Positions 56,435 through 64,000 of a stretch of 64,000 bases of DNA are shown here, piece by piece (position 1 is the first letter of the stretch; the number at the start of each line of letters is the position of its first letter). This stretch comes from Paramecium tetraurelia (taxonomy: Eukaryota; Ciliophora; Oligohymenophorea; Peniculida; Parameciidae), in NCBI RefSeq assembly GCF_000165425.1, contig NW_001799022.1, forward strand, positions 62,001 to 126,000. Direction: 5' to 3'. The position numbers and the translations under genes were made by a program. The notes under the pieces are model-generated. The model was not told the DNA's origin and did no database searches. It worked only from the letters and a program-made list of their open reading frames with translations.

Positions 56435-58194
56435 TCAATACTTTTTGTAAATTTATAGAATTCTTTTTTCAAGTTCTCCATCATCCTTCATTAAATAATC
56501 GAACCTTTCTTTCTCTTATCTCCAAATGTCTTTGAGCTCTTGAATTTATTTTATTTTTTCATCCTTCAATTCTTTTTCCAATTTTGAGAGGATCTTAAAA
56601 TCATTAATGAATTTACTGATTTTTATGCAACTCCTGCAACATGTCTTTCCTTTCTTTCATTTTATAGTTTGTCTTTCAACATGGAAATCTTATCGTTGTA
56701 TGCATTTTCAACGGATGCAAGTGCATTCCTAGTAATTATATTTTATTATCTTCTCATTTGAAGATGATCCTTTTTCTCATCAATAATCTTCCTTTTCTCT
56801 AATTCAAAGATTATTCGATGACTATGAGAATTTAATTAAATATTTACATTTTCCTTAAATAATTTAGTTTTTCATCTCTCAATTTATAGTACATTGACAA
56901 ATGCTCGTTTTCAAACTCTTTTTTTAAATCATCCTTCTTCTTTTGATTCATTTTATTTTATTGCTTTTAAGATTGTATTGATTTATTTTATTAGGATTCT
57001 TGCTTCTTTTATTTTTATTGATAAGTCTTAAGATAGTCTTTTAGAAATTCTTTATATTAATTCCTCTTTTTGATGATTTATTCCATCGTCTCTTTTTCAT
57101 CACTTGGAGGTTAAATTTTCATTTTACCTAAAGATATTTTAATGACTTTAATTTGTTCATCTATAAAATCGTCAATCTCTGATCTATCCTCTAGGTCTTC
57201 CCCACCTTTCATCTTTTCTTAAAGTAATTTTCTTATGTTATCCTTTTATAGTTCTCTAATGTATTTAACCTTAGTTGGATCATCATCTTCTAATTAATTA
57301 ATTTCCTCTTCGTCATGTTAGTCCAAAAAATCATAATCTATTTCACTAATACCTGAAAAATCGAAATCAAATTAATCTTCTTATTTTTCTTTTTCTCTAG
57401 GTTATTTCTTTTTTTTTTATTTATTTTTCTACTTTGTAACTATATTTGGATCTTGTGTTATAATTCGTTATTGTTGTTAGGTTACAGGTAATAAATTATT
57501 GCCAATAGCTATTAACTGATTTTCCTTTGAATTTAGTACTTTTTTGCCCTCCTCCTTTCTATCTGAAGCTTCCTTTTGATTGTTCTAAGGCTGCTTTTTA
57601 GAAGTGCCTGTTTTATCTTAGGGTGCATTTATTTTCTGACCCTGCCCGTATTTGTCTCTTGGTAACTATTTGGTATCTACCTTTGCACTACCTTCTTAAG
57701 ATAATTAATCATAATCAGCACCCTTAGAAGAATCGTTCCCTGATATCTATTCAGGAGGAGTTGAAATTTATTAGCTTGAAGAAGTAGATCTAACTTAGTC
57801 TTTATAAAGTTTCGATAATTCAAGTAAAATTTATAGAAAGTTGTAAAGATGCCTCAAATCTCCTTAAGCAATAGAATGACCACTTATATGCGATAAATCC
57901 ATCGTTAAAACTGGGTAAGACTATTTATATATTTAAATGTTTTACTAAAAATTCAATAAGACCTTATAATTTTTCGCCTGTTGGATTTCTTTCCTTTTGA
58001 ATATTATCAATCTCCTTCTCTAAAAATGGAAACATGATTCTAAATATAGTACAATAATTTCTTTCATTTTTTAGTTATTCTCTATTATAGAATCAAATTA
58101 TTAAATACATCGTGACATCGTGTTATGGATCCAAATCTAAATTGGAAACTATCTATAAATATAAATCTATAATGTCTTAGACCTCGGAATTCAT
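56435..58194 (-). CDS. CEP95-like CH/coiled-coil centrosomal or ciliary protein
   Basis: About 560 residues with introns of 27 nt (near 58,110), 25 nt (near 57,920) and 26 nt (near 56,850). The N-terminal domain (MNSEVQDIIDLYLQIVSNLD ... LIEFLSYPVLTMDLSHISGH, then SIAQGDLRHLYNFLQILLEL) matches the CH-like domain of CEP95 (human SLALDYLQVSLSHISGENVV with KGDKASIKNLLEIFDGLLEY). A long acidic/Gln-rich linker (VTQQQQRIITQDPNIVTKQK) and a C-terminal coiled coil with FELEKRKIIDEKKDHLQMRR follow, ending at TGA 56,435. CEP95 relatives sit at centrosomes and spindle poles; a basal-body place is likely here (inference). The LSHISG...GD motif makes the assignment fairly firm. Confidence 0.75.
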
Positions 58195-58216
58195 TTTTCA
58201 AATAATGTAATGAATA

Positions 58217-59347
58217 TCAGTTAGATTTATTAATTTATTAAGTGGGAAAAACTAAAAAACTCTATAATCTAAAATCAAAATCAGTATCAAAACTGCTTCT
58301 CTCTACCTCCACAACCAAAAAGTGATATAAATTTTTACAGCATACTCGAATCATTCTTATGCAATTATTATTAGATTTCGATTTGCTGCTATTTTTAAAC
58401 ACTTGGCTGAGTAGACCTATCATAAATTTCTTTCTCTATTGTATTTATGCTTAATGTCCATTTGTGATTTAGCACGCCTTGTAATGAAATTCTCTAATCC
58501 GGATCTGGAACTAGCATCTGATTTAATAAGTCTTGAATAAATGGATTTGATATTAATGTAAACTAAGGTTTCTTAAAATCAAGAATTTACTGCATCTTCT
58601 CAATCTAATTGCCTAAATTTGTTTATTATTAAACCTTATACTAATGGTTTGCCTTCAAGCAACCAGTATAATATAGCAGCTAAAGACCATACATCAATTT
58701 TTTGAGTTTAAGGTAAATTTTTAATAACCTCAGGGGCCATGAATTCAAAAGTTCCAGAAAAACTACTTATTACACTTTCATATGTGGCCAATCCAAAATC
58801 ACAAATTTTAGGATTCCAAAAACTGTCCAATACAATATTGTCAGGTTTTAAATCTCTGTGAATTATACCTTTTTCATGAAGATACAAAGTAGCCTCGCAT
58901 AATTGTATGAATATGTTTTAAATATCACAATTTTCCCTATTCTACGTTAATGTTCCCTAAGCTAAGAATTAACAATGCCTTACTTGCATATTCCATAATT
59001 ATATAGACGTATTCATCATCCTCAATAAAGTAATGAAACTAAATTATGTTCTTATGATTTAAATGCTTATGAATTCTGACTTCCTTTGAACATTAATGTT
59101 TATTCATCTTCTTTAGAGCGTATAATTGACCTTATATTAATATTTTATGCACTGTTCCAAAACTCCCTTAACCTATTTATTCTAATAATTGCATTTCTTT
59201 GAAAATATTTTGTCTGTCAACAAGAACTGTTTGTTGTATCCCTCTGCATTTGGATTGGTGCTTGCTTAAAGGCTTAATTACTTCAATTACCTATCTGACA
59301 ATCGGCAATCATCGCAACAATAAAAGGCGTTCGGACACCATAGACAT
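58217..59347 (-). CDS. Serine/threonine protein kinase
   Basis: About 360 residues. A probable 24-nt intron near 59,310 removes an in-frame TGA. Kinase motifs: LLEQIGQGSFGTVHKILIQG (P-loop), LYALKKM (catalytic Lys), IEDDEYVYIIMEYAS (hinge), LHEKGIIHRDLKPDNIVLDS (catalytic loop), NPKICDFGLATYE (DFG), SFSGTFEFMAPEVIKNLPQ (activation segment), KIDVWSLAAILYWLLEGKPL. All catalytic residues are present. The short activation segment and MAPEV are of the general STE/NEK/CAMK-like type; I cannot name a subfamily. The tail after residue 260 is helical and basic (RKKFMIGLLSQVFKNSSKSK). It lies 22 bp upstream of the CEP95-like gene on the same strand. Confidence 0.87.
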
Positions 59348-59835
59348 TATATTGTAACTCCTTTGATTAAAGAATCCAAACTGATAGATGAATTGCATAA
59401 ATCGAAAGAACAAATCATAAAATTATTATTAAATACTTTTTCTTAGAATTATTAGTTTAATAAAAGTTAATTTTAATGTACACATTACTTTTCAGTTATT
59501 TCAACGTAAATAACTTACTAGATTATTGCAAATTTGAGTTCTAGATTTCAACAGTTTTAATTACTCTGTATATGAATTATAATTTCTTTTATGAAGAAAA
59601 TTCGTTTTATAACTCAAATACTATAAAAATCTGATACATTGCATTTAAAAGTTACCCAAAATACTCTATTTACCTGTTAGTTTATTACCAGTTAAAAGGC
59701 TTTGTTAAAATCTTACTGCAAATTAACTCCATTTTCTAATATTTATTAAGAAAATGCGATGCTATTAAAACCAGGATATTAAAATAAATTAATATTGGAC
59801 ATTCATGATTAAATTTATACATTTGATCATTAAAA
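59348..59835. other. Intergenic, AT-rich
   Basis: The 488 bases between the kinase start and the AMACR stop show no coding frame. The 74-codon ORF at 59,736-59,960 is the AMACR 3' end read out of frame. Confidence 0.5.
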
Positions 59836-60941
59836 TCATAACTTTGGTTTTTCATTATTGTGCTAGCCAACTTTTGGTATATCTTTAATTTAATATTAAT
59901 AATCTGAGAATATGGGTTATCCATTAACCTCAATTTTCCCATTCCTTTTAATAAAAACATTTTCTCCTAAATAATTCTTAGTTTCATATTCCTCCAATTC
60001 TACCACAGGCGATACACAAGCATCATATTAATCAAAAATATTCTCCCACTCATCCCTCGTTTTACTTTCAAATAATTTCGATATTTCTGATTTCAAATTC
60101 TCCCATTCAGTTTAATTCAATTGATTTTCCAATACAAATTAACCTCTTAATTATTCTATGAATTGTACCTTTATTAACTGAGTCCACCTGCAATTAAGCC
60201 TCTCACAAATTCTTAATAAAACTTTTCCTCCAAACATCCCACACTCATAAATTTTCCATCCTTACATTAATAAATGTTATAGAAATGAGTTCCTCCATCA
60301 AGTAAATTATTCCCAATTCCATTAGACCATAATTTTTCATTTTTTTAATGTAAAATAAATTGACTTAAATAAGCAGATCCTTAAGCCATGCCCAAATCAA
60401 TTTATTAACCATCCCCACCCTTTTAAACATTAATTAAAGCTGCTAAAATACTGGCTACTCCTAACATCCCTCCTGCTGCGAAATCCCCTACAACATTTCC
60501 AGGAATAGCTGGTCTTTTTTAAGTTCCTGTACTAGAACAATATCCAAGAACTCCCCCGTAAGAAATAAAATTGATATCATGACCAGCCTTTTCTTTTAAA
60601 GGACTGTTCTAACCAAAACCTGTAACTCTGCAATAAATTAATTTAGGATTGATCTTTGAACAAACCTAATAAGATAACCCTAGTCTTTCCAACACTCCTG
60701 GACGATAAGGATCAATAAGAACATTGCTATCTTTAATCATATGTTTAACAATATCAATGTCTTGTTTGCATTTGAGATCGAATGTCATACTCTTTTTACC
60801 TCGATTCATGGGACTGTTTTAAGGTTAAGAATCTAATCTTGATAACAAGGTAACTTGAGCTCCATAATCGGCTAGCACCATGCCTATGAATACAGTTGGA
60901 GCTAATCCAGCAAACTCTAAGACCTTAATTTAGGAAAGCAT
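59836..60941 (-). CDS. AMACR: Alpha-methylacyl-CoA racemase (CaiB/BaiF family)
   Basis: About 360 residues from [20 protein letters not shown], the family start (human [20 protein letters not shown]). Motifs in order: [58 protein letters not shown] (catalytic His of GHDIN), [20 protein letters not shown] (catalytic Asp), [38 protein letters not shown], and [14 protein letters not shown]. The His-Asp pair does 1,1-proton transfer on 2-methylacyl-CoA esters, needed for peroxisomal or mitochondrial beta-oxidation of branched fatty acids. The end KIEVNGQPIFSDYQ ... NEKPKL has no clear peroxisomal targeting signal. It diverges from the PIG-O-like gene with 28 bp between starts. Confidence 0.95.
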
Positions 60942-60969
60942 TTTATGTTTTTTAAATTTAATTAATAAA
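60942..60969. promoter_or_regulatory. 28-bp divergent intergenic spacer
   Basis: Only 28 A/T bases lie between the AMACR ATG (minus) and the PIG-O-like ATG (plus), so both promoters must overlap each other or the coding regions. No specific element is seen. Confidence 0.45.
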
Positions 60970-63411
60970 ATGTGGAATAATACTTCTTTTGGAATACTAC
61001 TTTTGGAGTTGTTTGCTCTATCTTTATTCTTGATGGGTTATTTTTAAGTCAAGACAACTTTTGAAGATATTAATGAAGTAGAATCATCGAATGACAAACC
61101 AATGAAAATAATACTACTTTTGGTGGATGCTTTGAGAATTGATTTGTTTGCAAATAAAAACTTCACCTTCTATTAGAATATGAAAGAAAACCAAGAGGAG
61201 TATTAAATTCTGTATTATGGAATCTCATCTACGCCAACTGCAACTTAATTAAATTTGCAATCGATCACTACAGGCAATTTTCCAGCATTCATTGATTTCG
61301 GTTCAAATATGGCTGCATAAGAGTTAAAAGAAGATAATGTAATCTATTCGATGAAGAGAAATAACAAAAAATTGGCATTATTAGGAGATGACACTTGGTT
61401 TCACATGTTTCCAAAATCATTCGATTATAAATTTGTTTCGGAATCATTTGATGTAAGAGATTTAGATTCTGATGATAATATTATCATTAACAATATTGAG
61501 GATTTGATTAAAGAGAATAAATACGATTTTATTGTTGGTCATCTTCTTGGAATTGATCACTCTGGACATAGTTATAACGATAGTAATTAAGCACTATGGA
61601 ATAAATAGCAATAATATTCAGATCTGTTATATAAAATATACAACTAAATGGATAATTAAACAATTTTGTTTGTAGTAGGTGATCACGGAATGTCTTAGGA
61701 TGGTAATCATGGAGGTGATAGTCCTTATGAAGTCAGCTCTACAATCTATGCTATCAATAAATAGTACAAATTCAATAAGAAACTTTTCGATTAAGCCATC
61801 AATAGTCAACAGTATATCAATTAGTAACTAATAGATCGAAATTTATATATTAGATAAATATATAGCATTAATTTGGCTCCCACTATTTCATATCTAATGG
61901 GATCCTCTCTCCCTTATAGTAATATGGGAGCCATTTTAACTGAGATGGTCAATACAAAGGAATAGTAAGAAAACAGTTGTAAAGAGAACTTAATTTAAAT
62001 CATCAATTACTTAAGTAAATTGGCGAAGGTTTAGGGCTCAATAAACATAAATTTATAATAATATGAATAAAACTTATAAAGTAAATAATTCAAATGCCAA
62101 TAAATTTAAGAGATAATAAAAGAATTGCAGTTTGAACTGAAAGAAAATGTCAAAACCTATGATTACACATTATTATTCCTAGGTTTGAGTATGATGGTCA
62201 TCTTGTTTGCTTTTCATATCTTAAAATAATCTGAATACTTGTTTAATAAACAGTTCTCAAATTAACAACAATATATTTTCTATAGGCTAGAATTTTTCGT
62301 TCTGATAATTCCTGCTGCTATATTGATTGATCTCATATTTTCACATTCTAGTTCAATCAAGTTTATTTCATTCTATTTGATATTGGCAATATTAAAATAA
62401 ATACTTTAACCATTGACATAGATGTAAAATATAAGAGTTATTTTAACCAAAGTTATAAGCCCATTACCTCATTATAGATAATACTTTATGATATTTGCAA
62501 ATATAATAACTCAAATTGGAATACAAGTGTTATCTGTCAATAGATAAATAGTGTCTTCATCTAATATCTTTGGTACTTTATTAAACATTTTTATAATCCT
62601 CTTCATCACTCAATTTAAATTGATTAAACAAATTCATTATGTTTTATTAGCTTTAGGATTGCTAATTTTGGCTGAATAGTATAATCTTCCCTAAGAATCA
62701 AAAAAACCTTTTTCACCCTTAACAATTGTTTCGATAAATTTCATATTTGAATCATTTTGGATTAAATTTGTTTTGCCTATTATATTCCTCTAAAAAATAC
62801 TCTACAAATTAAATTTTAAGTAAGATTATATAAATATTTTAGGATATATTTTTATATTTTCTTGGGTTTGGCTTAGTTCATTCATTTTTATAACAATTGC
62901 CCAATATTTAATAACATATTAAACCAAATATTTGAGGGTCACCTAAGAATAATAACTATCTATCTTCCTATGTTATTATACATAAGCTCTTTAGCCATGA
63001 TTTTCATTTTTCGCGATTTTAGTTACTGTAATTATTTAAAATAAAATAGTTTTCTTAATCATATTAACAGTTTCAGGAAAGTAAGGAATGATGATATACT
63101 GCTGTTTATTTTATTCAGTTCATTATTTGACGAAGTTCTACATGTGCATTGATAGAGCCTGGTTGCCTCCAGTAGCTGGAGCAACGATATAATTGATGTT
63201 GAATTATAGTTGGTTTTGTCTGGGACATAGGATGTCATTCAGTAACGTGAAATTTTAAGATGCTCTTATTGGCTCAGAAAGTTTTAACGTAGTATTTAAT
63301 ACCACCTTATTAATAATAAGCATAGTAATTATCAATACAATAATTCTAGTTTGGAGTATTTGCAACAATAAACATAATAAAAAATATTACATTGTAAATT
63401 CTAGTAGATGA
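60970..63411 (+). CDS. GPI ethanolamine-phosphate transferase, PIG-O-like
   Basis: About 790 residues. A signal anchor (FGILLLELFALSLFLMGYF) precedes an alkaline-phosphatase-like domain facing the ER lumen: MKIILLLVDALRIDLFANK (metal-binding Asp), STPTATQLNLQSITTG (catalytic Thr region), FIVGHLLGIDHSGHSYN (metal ligands), TILFVVGDHGMSQDGNHGGD (metal ligands). The C-terminal half has ten or so membrane helices. The last luminal motif CLGHRMSFSNVKFQDALIG is like the PIG-O/GPI13 ending (ATGHQxxF...). Enzymes of this group add ethanolamine phosphate to GPI mannose; Paramecium surface antigens are GPI-anchored. Two introns of 23 and 22 nt near 62,970 and 63,030 remove an apparent TGA. PIG-G/GPI7 is the main alternative. 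Confidence 0.88.
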
Positions 63412-63517
63412 GTAAAGTCTGCAATAAAAATTTCCAATACAATAATTTAATAATAGAATAATCGATTTTTTGATAATCGTTCAGTTTTCTTAAGTTACTT
63501 TTGCTGCTCTTCATAAT

Positions 63518-63718
63518 ATGTTAAATTTATATCATTAAAATATAATTGAATTATTTGCCTAAAGAATTATTTATGAATCCATAATTTTTACTATTGTTAT
63601 TTTAGTTAGATTGTTCAACACAATATTTGAGAAGACCATTTGTTAAAAACAATATGAATTTTATTTTTAACCTTATTAAAAACTATCAAATGAAATCAAA
63701 GATAAAAACAAAGAATGA
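63518..63718 (+). CDS. Possible small membrane protein, 66 aa
   Basis: A frame free of TGA reads MLNLYHQNIIELFAQRIIYE then SIIFTIVILVRLFNTIFEKT and ends PYQKLSNEIKDKNKE at TGA 63,716-63,718. It has one plausible membrane helix (IIFTIVILVRLF) and a charged tail. It lies 106 bp after the PIG-O-like gene on the same strand. Sequence quality is only slightly better than chance for AT-rich DNA. Confidence 0.3.
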
Positions 63719-63850
63719 ATCTGATTGAAACTTTTTGTGAATAAACAAATATTTTATTAATATCAATTGATTTCTAAAAATATATTTCTTAAATAATATT
63801 ATGTAATCGGATATCATTCGAATAAGCCTACTTCTATTTTAAATCTTCTA

Positions 63851-64000
63851 TGAAATGGAATGAAAATGTGGATAATAGCAACATCTTCAACATATTGTTT
63901 GATATTTTTCATATATTAAAATTTATTGTAAAGGCCCATTCTCAGCCTATTGAGGCTAACAAGAATAGAAATTATGTTTTTGATCAGCAATTGATATTTT
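63851..64000 (+). CDS. Probable 5' part of a gene running off the right edge
   Basis: From an ATG at about 63,851 the frame MKWNENVDNSNIFNILFDIF then HILKFIVKAHSQPIEANKNR and NYVFDQQLIF stays open to the end of the window without a TGA. Amino-acid use is good (His, Pro, Ala, Gln, Asn spread). The frame is also open upstream to about 63,790, so the true start or an intron may lie earlier. No family can be named from 50 residues. Confidence 0.4.

Noticed and set aside
62990-63010. In-frame TGA in the PIG-O-like gene, suggesting truncation
   Set aside because: Two canonical-size introns (23 and 22 nt) remove it and preserve the conserved downstream GHRMSF motif.
216-63411. Apparent widespread pseudogenes because of many in-frame TAA/TAG
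   Set aside because: Conserved proteins (uS9, COX17, PRP31, TDP1) align across these codons with Gln or variable residues, showing reassignment rather than decay.
1-64000. tRNA, rRNA, transposons, virus-like elements
   Set aside because: I looked for cloverleaf-like segments, reverse transcriptase, integrase and transposase motifs and terminal repeats on both strands and saw none; a tRNA scan and repeat search would settle it.

Overview
The window is AT-rich, gene-dense ciliate DNA, almost certainly a Paramecium macronuclear chromosome segment; the species cannot be named from sequence alone. Two signs show this. First, every convincing gene (for example ribosomal protein uS9, PRP31, TDP1, COX17, CDH1) is read through TAA and TAG as glutamine and stops only at TGA. 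Second, genes are broken by tiny introns of about 19-34 nt, mostly GTA...TAG, whose removal restores frame. Standard-code ORFs are therefore only fragments of the real genes. Coordinates below run from the chosen ATG to the TGA and include introns, which I placed by eye.

Layout. 1-11,100: a coiled-coil protein, a poly-Q protein, an N-terminally acylatable MORN-repeat protein, a C2H2 zinc-finger protein, a trichocyst matrix protein and an unknown. 11,300-18,500: GCP4 of the gamma-tubulin complex, a small unknown, a two-span membrane protein of a ciliate family, a Siva-like Cys-rich protein, and a SAXO-like axonemal microtubule protein. 19,100-27,600: a minus-strand run of TRIM-like RING/B-box protein, uS9, CFAP53, PRP31 and a NEK kinase. 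28,700-37,200: one giant secreted protein with ten tandem ConA/laminin-G-like domains behind an acidic Glu/Gln-rich stalk, the most unusual locus here. 37,300-49,000: Q-rich protein, a large vWFA protein, CDH1/FZR1, an LC8 dynein light chain, a PAS-like/LRR membrane protein and a basic protein. 49,000-54,700: a rhomboid-like protein without its catalytic residues, a WD40 protein, an SR splicing factor, TDP1 and COX17. 55,100-64,000: two unknowns, a CEP95-like protein, a Ser/Thr kinase, AMACR, a PIG-O-like GPI ethanolamine-phosphate transferase, and a gene probably entering from the right edge.

The content is mixed eukaryotic housekeeping (splicing, translation, DNA repair, cell cycle, lipid and GPI metabolism) with many cytoskeletal and ciliary genes (GCP4, SAXO, CFAP53, NEK, LC8, CEP95-like) and secretory products (trichocyst matrix protein, giant lectin-like protein). 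Genes are separated by tens to a few hundred bases, and several divergent pairs share 22-50 bp between start codons. I saw no tRNA, rRNA, CRISPR array, transposon or virus-derived element.
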